Shown here: positions 1 to 8,188 of the stretch, piece after piece
How the letters are laid out: every line of letters starts with the position of its first letter
Numbering within the stretch: position 1 is the stretch's first letter
Assembly (NCBI RefSeq): GCF_015319355.1
Contig: NZ_JADILU010000009.1
Location: forward strand, 62,001 to 126,000
Origin: Psychroserpens luteus
GTDB taxonomy: Bacteria; Bacteroidota; Bacteroidia; Flavobacteriales; Flavobacteriaceae
Length of the DNA: 64,000 nucleotides
Direction: 5' to 3'
The notes under the pieces: model-generated
The model's input: the letters and a program-made list of their open reading frames with translations, nothing else
Told to the model about the DNA's origin: nothing
The model's database searches: none
Made by a program: the position numbers and the translations under genes

Positions 1-262
1 CGTTTTCTCCTTCGTTTGTTATAACAGACGCTACAACAAAATCATTCTCATCGGTTTCGATAGTCAGGATTTCATCATAACAATCTGCTAAATGCTTTAT
101 AGTTGTCGCTACTGGTGTTTTGCTATTAATTCCATATGGTTGTAACTGATTTGAAATTGGCTCCAAAGCCAAAATCATACCAGTAACCGAAGCTAAAACT
201 ATAAAAAAAAAGGAAATTAAAGCCAAAATAAAATGGCTAAATCTCCAAATAGAAATGGTCAT
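1..262 (-). CDS. PepSY-domain membrane protein, N-terminal part (runs off the window)
   Basis: An open frame on the minus strand starts at an ATG at 260-262 and runs uninterrupted to the left edge, so only about 87 N-terminal residues are seen. It opens MTISIWRFSHFILALISFFF and continues with a hydrophobic stretch and GMILALEPI. This is the first transmembrane helix typical of the PepSY-associated membrane proteins that flavobacteria carry next to TonB receptors, often fused to a flavodoxin/FAD-reductase half. It lies 11 bases after the DUF2271 gene on the same strand, so the two are probably co-transcribed. A role in reductive handling of iron or haem at the inner membrane is inferred from family and context. 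The reductase half, if present, lies outside the window. Confidence 0.72.
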   Translation of the reverse strand, partial: MTISIWRFSHFILALISFFFIVLASVTGMILALEPISNQLQPYGINSKTPVATTIKHLADCYDEILTIETDENDFVVASVITNEGEN

Positions 263-273
263 TCTTAATTATT

Positions 274-759
274 TTATTGAGGCATCATGCGTATATATCT
301 GATAAAACCTTTGCCTTCAATTTTACTTTTTACATTTTGAGATGTGATTTCAAACTCGACGTCATTTTTGTAATATTCTTGATCTTCTACTGCAGACTCA
401 AATCTAAGTTTGTAGCCTTTGTCTAATTTATCGTCATCAATTTCTATGATGCTAATTGCACGTTCGCCTCCACTTATGGTTGCTCCTGTGATAGCATCGA
501 TATTTGTTCTTTTTTTTCCGTAGAAATCCCACCAAGACTCAACAGTATTGTACCATTCATCATCATCACCTTTTACGTACAATGTTTTTTCATAATTACC
601 TTCTGGATTGATTAAAGAAATTACGATGTATGCGCCTTCACCTGTATAATTCGTCATTTGAATCATACATTTATACTTTGATGAACTAGTTAATGTTTTG
701 AATGACATGAAGCCTAAAACCAAAACAAAAACGGGAATTAATAAGCGTAAATTTTTCAT
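274..759 (-). CDS. DUF2271 domain periplasmic protein
   Basis: The product has 161 residues: an N-terminal signal anchor (about residues 1-22), then a compact domain with KCMIQMTNYTGEGAYIVISL, a WYNTVESWW stretch and GATISGGERAI. These features are typical of the DUF2271 family, predicted periplasmic proteins that commonly neighbour PepSY membrane reductases and TonB receptors. The biochemical function is unknown. It sits between the ankyrin-repeat gene (13 bases away) and the PepSY gene, all leftward, which suggests one transcript. The family call rests on recognised sequence pattern; the link to iron or haem redox is inferred from neighbours. Confidence 0.75.
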   Translation of the reverse strand: MKNLRLLIPVFVLVLGFMSFKTLTSSSKYKCMIQMTNYTGEGAYIVISLINPEGNYEKTLYVKGDDDEWYNTVESWWDFYGKKRTNIDAITGATISGGERAISIIEIDDDKLDKGYKLRFESAVEDQEYYKNDVEFEITSQNVKSKIEGKGFIRYIRMMPQ

Positions 760-772
760 ATTCTAGGGTATA

Positions 773-2251
773 CTATTTTAAAAATTCAATTGAAATATTA
801 TTCTTTTTGAGCAACTCATTTTCTTTTGCTAAATCATAAGCGGTTTCATCAAAATATGTTACGATGCTTTTGTCTGCGCCTTGTTCTAAAAGAAACTTTA
901 AAATATCTGCATCTTTAGCTTTCATCGCAGCTAATATTAAGGTTGTATTCCCTTCACTATTTTTAGCGTTGATATCTATGTTTTTGTCAACAGCCATTTT
1001 TAGTAAATCGATGCTATTTTTTTCTACTGCTAAGTGGTACCAAGTATTTCCGTTTTTTTGAACAGCAGTTAAGTCTAGATTATTACGTTTTAATAATTCT
1101 GTTTTTTTAGAAAACTGCTCTTTGGTTCTATTGGAATATGAATCAATTAAGTAATAGGCTAAATTGTTTCCTTCGGCATCTATAATAGTCGTTTTATGTC
1201 CTTTAGTAATTAAATATTCTACAACATCTGAAGAATTCCCATTGACAGCTAAAGACAAAGCTGATTGCCCTTTTTTGTTGGTATCATTAATGGCTTTTAA
1301 ATTTGACACAAAAATTTTAACGACATCTAAACTATTTCTCGAAGCAGCATTCATTACAGCGCTATTTCCTTTTAAATCTTTAGTGCTAACATCTAAACCT
1401 TTCTCTAATAAATAATTTATTAGTTCAATATCTTTACTTCTAGATGCGATAACATGTAATGGAGAAATACCTTCTTCATTAAATATATTAGGATTTAAAC
1501 CTAAACTTTCTAAATATTTATAAACCTCTACTCCATTGGTTTTTCCTCGTGTTCCATAAGCTGCAAACAAAAATGCTTGATTAGAGCCTTTGACTCCTTT
1601 TTCGAGTAAGGCATTCATCAATTCAATATTTCCTGTTCTGGCAACATAGTTAAAGACACCATTTCCGGTCTTATCAACACTATTAATATCTAGTCCTTTA
1701 GATTGGAAATAATTAATCAGTTTAAACTCTTTATCACTTGGAGCAACTAATAATAAAGCATTTGCTCCATCTGGATTCAAATCTTTTTTTAGATTGGCTC
1801 CATTTGCCAAACACAAATCATAGACCTTTGTATCTTGCTGTCCTGAAGACGCTGCAAAATTTAGAATTGTATTCCCTTTATCATCTGTAAGATCTGTTTT
1901 GGCACCTTTACTAAGTAAATACTTCATGAACTCAACATTGCCTTTGTATGCTGCCCAAAAGATATAAGTTCTTCCATCATGGGTGAGTTTGTTTACTTCA
2001 TTTCCTTTTTTGGATTGAATATATTCAATAGTAGCATTAGGTGCGTCTTGAAGAATAGCATAGACAACAGCATCAAAATTATTACCATTAGCTTGAGCTA
2101 TATCATTTCCTTCTTTAATTTTTAACTCAACATCTTCAATTGAAGGATTAGAACTCCAAAAGTCACGATTTAAGAATATATTGTCTTGAGAAAAACCATA
2201 CACACTAATTAAAAGTGTGATTACGGTTGTATAAATTTTAAACTGTTTCAT
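773..2251 (-). CDS. Secreted/periplasmic ankyrin-repeat protein
   Basis: The product has 492 residues. A signal peptide (about residues 1-21, ending GFSQ) is followed by about eleven ankyrin-like repeats from about residue 85 to the C-terminus. Examples of the repeat core are DGRTYIFWAAYKGNVEFM and EGISPLHVIASRSKDIELI. Ankyrin repeats form a protein-binding solenoid. With the signal peptide, this one should act in the periplasm or be exported. The stop lies one base from the start region of the DUF6607 gene and the next gene follows 13 bases later, so it belongs to the leftward DUF6607-ankyrin-DUF2271-PepSY operon beside the haem receptor. No catalytic domain is visible; a scaffold or assembly role is only inference. 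Confidence 0.8.
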   Translation of the reverse strand: MKQFKIYTTVITLLISVYGFSQDNIFLNRDFWSSNPSIEDVELKIKEGNDIAQANGNNFDAVVYAILQDAPNATIEYIQSKKGNEVNKLTHDGRTYIFWAAYKGNVEFMKYLLSKGAKTDLTDDKGNTILNFAASSGQQDTKVYDLCLANGANLKKDLNPDGANALLLVAPSDKEFKLINYFQSKGLDINSVDKTGNGVFNYVARTGNIELMNALLEKGVKGSNQAFLFAAYGTRGKTNGVEVYKYLESLGLNPNIFNEEGISPLHVIASRSKDIELINYLLEKGLDVSTKDLKGNSAVMNAASRNSLDVVKIFVSNLKAINDTNKKGQSALSLAVNGNSSDVVEYLITKGHKTTIIDAEGNNLAYYLIDSYSNRTKEQFSKKTELLKRNNLDLTAVQKNGNTWYHLAVEKNSIDLLKMAVDKNIDINAKNSEGNTTLILAAMKAKDADILKFLLEQGADKSIVTYFDETAYDLAKENELLKKNNISIEFLK

Positions 2252-2252
2252 A

Positions 2253-3158
2253 TTATTTTTTTACGAATGATTCTATGACATTACTAATTTGCTTTTCTTC
2301 GTTCACGTCTTCAGCAAATAAATATTTGTAAAGTAATTTATTATCTACTTTAGATTCTAGTGATAAATCTTGATTCCTTCCATAAACGTCGTCCCATTTA
2401 CTTCTAACAATAGCCCATTTATCTTGGTTTTCTTTCCACCAATTTGCTGCTGCTTGGCATCTACTATCATCAACCTTGACATAAGTATTATATCCTTTTT
2501 CTTTGGCTAAAACGACATCATTTTCACCATCTTCACGAATGATTTTATCATTATCTTGATCATGTACCCATCCATAATTAGTGATTTCATGTCTATTACC
2601 TCTGAGTGTAATATTGTAATCACTTCGCTTGGTATATTCTCTTCTTGGTAATGGAGCTGTTGTTGTGTTTTCCCAATAACTTTTTCCGTCAACATGAACC
2701 CAAGTTGAAGAACCTTCATAACGCGGACTATCATCTACTTGATATACTTTTTGTGTCCATTGACCTGCAACTTCATCATTGTCTTTATTTTCAAAATCCC
2801 AAGCATTATCTCCATTGAACATATAAAAATCAGTGTTTTCAAATAACCAATCTTGTCTCCAATGCTTCACTATATGCGGTTGTGCTGGATTTCCAACTTG
2901 TAATAAATGTTGAATGGATAATTTATTATCATCATCTTGAATCAGCTGAGCCCACTCTAAACCTTTATCAACTTTAGTTTTTGAAGGCATATATAATGAG
3001 TCTTCACTGTAAGAAAATGTCTCTGCAAAATTGAATGCAACTTCAAAGCAACCACACATACTTTTGATGGCTTCTTTATCTTGTTCTTTCTTGTTTTGCG
3101 CATTTCCTACTGATGAAAACGTTAAAATTACGACTAGTAAACTTGCTATTTGTTTCAT
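2253..3158 (-). CDS. DUF6607 family secreted protein
   Basis: The product has 301 residues with a signal peptide (about residues 1-20, ending GNAQ). The mature part carries MCGCFEVAFNFAETF near the start and a tryptophan-rich core (VKHWRQDWLFENTDFYMF, AGQWTQKVYQ, SSTWVHVDGKSYWENTTTAP), the pattern of DUF6607, a Bacteroidota family of unknown function. It is the first gene of the leftward operon and faces the TonB receptor gene across a 104-bp divergent intergenic region, so the two transcripts may share regulation. An iron or haem related role is suggested by location only. Confidence 0.72.
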   Translation of the reverse strand: MKQIASLLVVILTFSSVGNAQNKKEQDKEAIKSMCGCFEVAFNFAETFSYSEDSLYMPSKTKVDKGLEWAQLIQDDDNKLSIQHLLQVGNPAQPHIVKHWRQDWLFENTDFYMFNGDNAWDFENKDNDEVAGQWTQKVYQVDDSPRYEGSSTWVHVDGKSYWENTTTAPLPRREYTKRSDYNITLRGNRHEITNYGWVHDQDNDKIIREDGENDVVLAKEKGYNTYVKVDDSRCQAAANWWKENQDKWAIVRSKWDDVYGRNQDLSLESKVDNKLLYKYLFAEDVNEEKQISNVIESFVKK

Positions 3159-3217
3159 TTTTAAGTGATTATTTTTTATGATTTAAAAAAATTTAAATTT
3201 ATCTATTCTTATTTAGA

Positions 3218-3244
3218 TTGAATTAAAATAAGTATATATATTTG
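3218..3244 (+). promoter_or_regulatory. Bacteroidota-type promoter for the TonB receptor operon
   Basis: TTG at 3218-3220, a 16-base spacer, then TATATTTG at 3237-3244. This fits the Bacteroidota consensus (TTG or TTTG near -33, TAnnTTTG near -7) and lies 18 bases before the receptor start codon. Confidence 0.6.
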
Positions 3245-3262
3245 CCGCAAATCTAATCAAGA

Positions 3263-5407
3263 ATGAGTCTAAATAAAAATAATTTCTGTATTTATTTTTC
3301 ACTTTTTTTAGTAAGCTTTTCTTACGCTCAGAAAACCAATGAGATAGAAAACGATTCTACGAAAACAGAGCAATTAGAAGAAATTGTTATTACTGGTCAA
3401 TACAATCCGCAGTCCATAAAAAAGTCGGTTCATAATGTAATTGTTATCAATAGAAAACAAATAGATCAACAAGCAGCTAATAACCTTGCCGATTTATTAA
3501 ACTTCAACCTAAATCTTAACATCATACCTAATTCTCAAACAGGAAAATCAACTATTTCCTTTTTTGGTTTAGATGCACAATACTTTAATATCTTAATAGA
3601 TAATGTGCCTTTAGTAAGTGATAATGGCTTAGGTAATAACATAGATTTAACTCAAGTAAATCTTGATGATGTTGAGCGTATTGAGATTGTTGAAGGCGCT
3701 ATGGGAGTTGAGTATGGAGCTAATGCAGTATCTGGTGTAATTAATATTATTACAAAAAAGTCAATTGATAATGATTGGAAAATCCAAACCTATTTACAAG
3801 AAGAAACTGTTAATGATGATTATGCTTGGTTTGATAAAGGTAGACATATCCAATCTATAAATGTATCACATAACATTAACGATAAATGGTTTGCTAAAAT
3901 AGGGTTTAACAGAAATGATTTTGCTGGTTTTTTTAATAACCGACAAGGACAAGATTATTATCAAAACGATGGATTAAGAGGTTATGAATGGTTGCCTAAA
4001 CATCAAATTGTTACCAATGCCTTAGTGAGGTATAGCACTAAAAACTTCAGATTATTTTACAAATTCGAATACTTTAACGAGCAATTAAACTACTACGATG
4101 CTACCGTAAGAGCAAATATAGATACCGAAACCCAAACCAGTAATCCATCTGCTACAGATCGTATTTTCACGACCAATAGATTTTTAAATAATCTAAACAT
4201 AGATGGCAATTTAAACTCTGGTGCTAACTATAACGTATCACTTTCATATCAACAACAAAAACGAGATTTAAACCAATTTAACTACTTCATATTAACAGAA
4301 CAGCGAAGTAATGAAACCGATGAAACCTATCAATCTAGTAAAGTATTATTCTCAAAAGGCACCATTGGAAACCTTGTGAAGAATGATTTTTATAATTTCC
4401 AGTTGGGTTACGAAGCTAGGTATATTGAAGGTTTTGACACACAAGCTTCTGGTGATGTAACTCAAGTCGATAAAACCAGTACGCAAAATAACATAGCCTT
4501 ATTTGGTTCTTCGGAAATGAGCCTCTCTAAAAATTTCTCGCTTAGACCAGGAATTAGATACGAACATAATTCTCAATTTGACTCTAAACTTTTAGGTTCT
4601 CTAAGTGCTAGATATTTAATAAAAAAGGGATTTGAACTTCGTGCAAATATTGGGTCTTCATATAGAGTACCAAATTTTGAAGAATTGTATTACTACTTCG
4701 TAGATTCAAATCATGATGTAAGAGGTAATGAAAATCTTAATCCAGAAAATGGTTATTCTGCATTTATCAATCTAAAAAAACGAAGTTGGTTTAATGATAT
4801 CTCATTAATCAATAACTTAAAATTTAGCTATATAGATCTTTCAGATAAAATTGATTTAGCCATTGTAAATACAACTCCTTTACAATACCAATACATAAAT
4901 ATTGACAGTTTTAAACTCATGGGATTCACTCTAGATAATTCGTTTAAACGAAATGGTTTTACTTTCAATTTAGGCGCTACATATCAAGGTATTGCTAGAA
5001 TTAATGAAAATGAAACAAATGGAGAAGATGGTTTTCTTTACAATTTTCAAGTTAATACAAGTGCTTCCTATTTCTATAAAAAATGGAACACTTCTTTTAC
5101 TATGCTCCTTAAATATAATGGAGAACAAGAAAATTACATTGCTAACGGTACAGACGATGATGGTAATTCTCTTTTCACTAAAGCGACTACAGATGCTTAT
5201 AGCTGGTTAGATGCTTCAGTAAAAAAATCATTTTTTGATAACACAATAGACCTCACAATAGGAAGTAGAAATTTATTGGACATCACAAATGTAAATGTCA
5301 GCAATGCTAGTAGTGTTGGTGATGTTCATACTTCTAATAACAGTACTCTTCTTTTGGGCTACGGACGATCTTATTACTTAAAACTATTATATAATTTAAA
5401 TTTTTAA
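3263..5407 (+). CDS. TonB-dependent outer-membrane receptor, probably for haem (HmuR-like)
   Basis: The product has 714 residues. A signal peptide ends about residue 22 (SYAQ), a TonB-box-like segment EEIVITGQ lies near residue 40, and the plug domain spans about 50-175 with LIDNVPLV, VERIEIVEGAMGVEYGANAVSGVINIITKK. The rest is an outer-membrane beta-barrel ending in a C-terminal phenylalanine (YNLNF). It lacks the N-terminal carboxypeptidase-like extension of SusC proteins, so a small ligand such as haem or a siderophore is more likely than a glycan. The next gene, 11 bases downstream, encodes a HmuY-family lipoprotein, the usual partner of HmuR-type haem receptors. That neighbour is the main reason for the substrate call. 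Confidence 0.85.
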   Translation: MSLNKNNFCIYFSLFLVSFSYAQKTNEIENDSTKTEQLEEIVITGQYNPQSIKKSVHNVIVINRKQIDQQAANNLADLLNFNLNLNIIPNSQTGKSTISFFGLDAQYFNILIDNVPLVSDNGLGNNIDLTQVNLDDVERIEIVEGAMGVEYGANAVSGVINIITKKSIDNDWKIQTYLQEETVNDDYAWFDKGRHIQSINVSHNINDKWFAKIGFNRNDFAGFFNNRQGQDYYQNDGLRGYEWLPKHQIVTNALVRYSTKNFRLFYKFEYFNEQLNYYDATVRANIDTETQTSNPSATDRIFTTNRFLNNLNIDGNLNSGANYNVSLSYQQQKRDLNQFNYFILTEQRSNETDETYQSSKVLFSKGTIGNLVKNDFYNFQLGYEARYIEGFDTQASGDVTQVDKTSTQNNIALFGSSEMSLSKNFSLRPGIRYEHNSQFDSKLLGSLSARYLIKKGFELRANIGSSYRVPNFEELYYYFVDSNHDVRGNENLNPENGYSAFINLKKRSWFNDISLINNLKFSYIDLSDKIDLAIVNTTPLQYQYINIDSFKLMGFTLDNSFKRNGFTFNLGATYQGIARINENETNGEDGFLYNFQVNTSASYFYKKWNTSFTMLLKYNGEQENYIANGTDDDGNSLFTKATTDAYSWLDASVKKSFFDNTIDLTIGSRNLLDITNVNVSNASSVGDVHTSNNSTLLLGYGRSYYLKLLYNLNF

Positions 5408-5418
5408 ACACTATTATT

Positions 5419-6507
5419 ATGATTAACAAATTATTTAAACTCGCTTTATGCTTAAGCATTATAACCTTTTCAAGTTGCTCAAGTGATGATGACAGTCCTC
5501 AAGGACCATTAACAATTACTATTGAGGGTGCATCTGTTACACCAGAAGTTGGAGGTCCAAACCAACAAAACCAAGTGTATGTTGATTTGAGTACAAATAC
5601 TACTACAAGTGTACAAAGAGACTCGTGGGATTTAGGATTTTATTCTGGTTCAGATTTTAGAGTTGTAATCAATAGTTCAATTTATATGGCTACTGCTCAA
5701 CTGTCTACTACAGATATTGATGCTGTTTCATCGTCTACTCAAGAAGTTGTTGATTTGCAACCACAAGTTGCTGTTGGTACTTTTGAAGATGCCAATATGG
5801 AATTTATTGATGCACCAGATGGTTCATTGACAAATACTGCAATTGCTCAAATTGCAGATAATGATGAAAACAATAATGTTTACCTCATTAACTTAGGTGA
5901 TGAAGTTGGTACAGAAACTCCTTCTACAGGTAGCGTAGATGTATCTGATGATAGCAGAGGTTGGAAAAAAATTAGAATACTAAAAGATGGTAATAATTAT
6001 ATCCTACAGTATGCAGATTTAGATGATAGTACTCACGAAGAAATTACGATCACAAAAAATACAGGATACCACTTTACATTTTTTAGTTTTAATACAGAAT
6101 CAATTGTAAATGTTGAGCCAGAATCAACACAATGGGATTTAAACTTTACAGTATTTACTAATGAAATTGAAGGTTATGGATCTTATGGTTACTCAGATTA
6201 TGTTTTAAATAATTCAAAATCTAATGCGCTTGTTTATATGATAGATACTGAGACAGATGCGGTTTCTTATGAAGATTTTACACTTAGTGATGTAAATGAT
6301 ATAAATTTTACAATTGACCAAAGAGGCGTTGGTAGCTCTTGGAGAAATGGTGGAGGACCTGGTAGTTTACCTTCGTTAAAAGACAATGTATTTTACATTG
6401 TTAATGATACTTCAGGAAACTTATACAAGCTTAAATTTTTAGCATTAACAAATGAAGCTGGAGAACGTGGTTACCCAGAGTTTGTTTATAGCTTAATACA
6501 AGAATAG
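5419..6507 (+). CDS. HmuY-family haem-binding lipoprotein
   Basis: The product has 362 residues. A lipoprotein signal peptide has a lipobox ending in Cys20 (ITFSSC), followed by an acidic SSDDD linker that suits surface exposure. The segment RDSWDLGFYSGSDFRVVIN (about 67-85) and the later QWDLNFTVFTN resemble the HmuY family, lipoproteins that capture haem and pass it to the TonB receptor. Only two histidines are present in the mature protein, at about residues 206 and 218, close together in one strand-loop region. It is the second gene of the receptor operon and is followed by a strong terminator. The family call is good; haem ligation by those two histidines is speculation. Confidence 0.78.
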   Translation: MINKLFKLALCLSIITFSSCSSDDDSPQGPLTITIEGASVTPEVGGPNQQNQVYVDLSTNTTTSVQRDSWDLGFYSGSDFRVVINSSIYMATAQLSTTDIDAVSSSTQEVVDLQPQVAVGTFEDANMEFIDAPDGSLTNTAIAQIADNDENNNVYLINLGDEVGTETPSTGSVDVSDDSRGWKKIRILKDGNNYILQYADLDDSTHEEITITKNTGYHFTFFSFNTESIVNVEPESTQWDLNFTVFTNEIEGYGSYGYSDYVLNNSKSNALVYMIDTETDAVSYEDFTLSDVNDINFTIDQRGVGSSWRNGGGPGSLPSLKDNVFYIVNDTSGNLYKLKFLALTNEAGERGYPEFVYSLIQE

Positions 6508-6537
6508 TTATTGGATTAGTTAGCTTGCTTTTATTAG

Positions 6538-6570
6538 AGTCCTTGTCTTATGGCAAGGACTTTTTCTTTT
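6538..6570 (+). terminator. Intrinsic terminator after the HmuY gene
   Basis: Perfect 8-bp stem AGTCCTTG/CAAGGACT (6538-6545 with 6554-6561) and an 8-base loop, followed by a T-rich tail. It ends the rightward receptor operon and abuts the 3' end of the opposing HMG-CoA lyase gene. Confidence 0.85.
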
Positions 6571-7432
6571 AATGATATTTTGTAAAAATCTTTGTTGCTT
6601 CATTATAAGAGCTTTCAAAACTCATCGCATTGAGATTATTATGCTTTTCAGATGTAAAATAGGACAATAATTTTTCGGTAGGCATGTTACCTGTAAGTTC
6701 ATCTTTTGCCATTGGGCAACCACCAAATCCTTGAATAGCACCATCAAATCGCATACATCCAGCTTTAAAGGCTGCATCAACTTTTTCATGCCAAGTTGTT
6801 GGTGTTGTATGTAAATGTGCACCAAACTCAATTTCAGAATATTGCGGAATTAAATTAGAAAATAAATAATCAATATTTTCTGGGTTTGAACTACCAATAG
6901 TATCGCTCAATGAAAGGATTTTAACTCCCATTTTACTTAATCGTTCTGTCCACTCACCTACGATATCAACATCCCAAGGATCTCCATAAGGGTTTCCAAA
7001 TCCCATTGAAATATAGACGACGACTTCTTTATTATGCTTATTTGCTAGTTCTAAAATTTCAGAAAGTGTTACAACAGATTGTGCAATGGTTTTATGCGTA
7101 TTTCGCATTTGGAAGTTTTCAGATATTGAAAATGGATATCCCAAATAATCAATCTCTGGATGTTTGCAAGCCTCTACTGCACCTCTGGTATTTGCTATAA
7201 TTGCTAGAAGTTTACTTGTAGTAGTACTCAAATCTAGTTGTGCTAAAACTTCAGCAGTATCTACCAATTGTGGTATTGCTTTAGGTGAAACAAAGCTCCC
7301 AAAATCTATCGTATCAAAACCTACTCGTAGCAAAGATTGGATGTATTGTACTTTCTTTTCCGTAGGAATAAAAGTTTTAATCCCTTGCATTGCATCACGA
7401 GGACATTCGATTATTTTAATAGGTTTCATCAT
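6569..7432 (-). CDS. Hydroxymethylglutaryl-CoA lyase
   Basis: This HMG-CoA lyase (about 287 residues) would split HMG-CoA to acetoacetate and acetyl-CoA in leucine breakdown. It opens MMKPIKIIECPRDAMQG, where the arginine and aspartate are part of the active site of the HMGL-like TIM barrel. It also has SDTIGSSNP, the metal-binding HLHTT motif and the family signature GFGGCPMA with the active-site cysteine. A longer frame would begin at a TTG at 7439-7441. That TTG is part of a good -7 promoter element (7439-7446), so I start at the ATG at 7430-7432. A LysE exporter gene lies upstream on the same strand. Confidence 0.88.
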   Translation of the reverse strand: MMKPIKIIECPRDAMQGIKTFIPTEKKVQYIQSLLRVGFDTIDFGSFVSPKAIPQLVDTAEVLAQLDLSTTTSKLLAIIANTRGAVEACKHPEIDYLGYPFSISENFQMRNTHKTIAQSVVTLSEILELANKHNKEVVVYISMGFGNPYGDPWDVDIVGEWTERLSKMGVKILSLSDTIGSSNPENIDYLFSNLIPQYSEIEFGAHLHTTPTTWHEKVDAAFKAGCMRFDGAIQGFGGCPMAKDELTGNMPTEKLLSYFTSEKHNNLNAMSFESSYNEATKIFTKYH

Positions 7433-7438
7433 CTTGTT

Positions 7439-7446
7439 CAAAGATA
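7439..7446 (-). promoter_or_regulatory. -7 promoter element of the HMG-CoA lyase gene
   Basis: On the minus strand this reads TATCTTTG, a match to TAnnTTTG, ending six bases before the chosen ATG. It makes the upstream TTG an unlikely start and implies a very short or absent 5' leader. Confidence 0.45.
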
Positions 7447-7469
7447 GTAATAATGAGGAAATGTTTGTT

Positions 7470-8096
7470 TTATTTTTCCGAAGTTAAAATTAATATCGCA
7501 ATCCCAACAAAGACAATAATTTGCAACCATTTTAGATATAATCCAATGCGTTTATGCTGTTTTATATATTCTGAAATTGAGCCTGCCAAAATAGCTATTA
7601 TAGAAAAAATAATTGCTGAGACTAACATAAATAATAATCCTAACACGTAAAATTGAACAACAGAACTTAAAGTGTCACTAAATAGAAAACCTGGGAAAAA
7701 TGCTAAAAAGAAGATCGATACTTTAGGATTTAATACATTCATAATAAACCCTTGTTTGAAGAGTTGCAGTAAACTTTTCTTCGGAACGTTCTCACTATTT
7801 AAACTAAGTTCTGAACTTGATTTATATACCTTAAAAGCTAAAAACAATAAATAAAGTGCTCCAAGAAGTTTTATTATAAAAAATAGTGTGTCGCTTTCTT
7901 TAATGATAGCAGATACGCCAAAAGCAACTAATGTTGTGTGCACCAAACAACCCGAAATTAAACCTGCAACGGTTGCTAATCCATATTTTTTACCATTAAC
8001 AATACTTTGCATTAAGACATAGATATTATCTGGTCCTGGAGATAGTGATAATACCGAAGTTGCAATCATGAAAGATATAAGAAGGTCGTAATTCAA
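7470..8096 (-). CDS. LysE/RhtB-family amino-acid exporter
   Basis: The product has 208 residues and about six hydrophobic segments. The N-terminal region has the LysE-family hallmark SLSPGPDNIYVLMQS followed by GLATVAGLISGCLVHTT. These inner-membrane translocators export amino acids or related small molecules; the substrate cannot be read from sequence. The gene ends 38 bases before the HMG-CoA lyase start on the same strand. It is divergent from the spondin-domain gene across a 92-bp region that contains a 10-bp inverted repeat. Confidence 0.87.
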   Translation of the reverse strand: MNYDLLISFMIATSVLSLSPGPDNIYVLMQSIVNGKKYGLATVAGLISGCLVHTTLVAFGVSAIIKESDTLFFIIKLLGALYLLFLAFKVYKSSSELSLNSENVPKKSLLQLFKQGFIMNVLNPKVSIFFLAFFPGFLFSDTLSSVVQFYVLGLLFMLVSAIIFSIIAILAGSISEYIKQHKRIGLYLKWLQIIVFVGIAILILTSEK

Positions 8097-8099
8097 AGT

Positions 8100-8122
8100 A
8101 ACTATTTTTTATAAAAATAGTT
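8100..8122. promoter_or_regulatory. 10-bp perfect inverted repeat between divergent genes
   Basis: AACTATTTTT at 8100-8109 is mirrored by AAAAATAGTT at 8113-8122 around three bases. It lies four bases before the lysE-type start and 67 bases before the spondin-domain gene. It could be an operator or a transcript hairpin; no regulator is identified. Confidence 0.4.
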
Positions 8123-8188
8123 AAAATATTGTGTAAGACAACAACTGTTTCAACGACTCTAATTACTAATCACTAATTATAATGTACT

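Noticed and set aside
864-1415. Opposite-strand open frames inside the ankyrin-repeat gene.
   Set aside because: Low-complexity shadow frames without recognisable domains, overlapping a well-supported gene.
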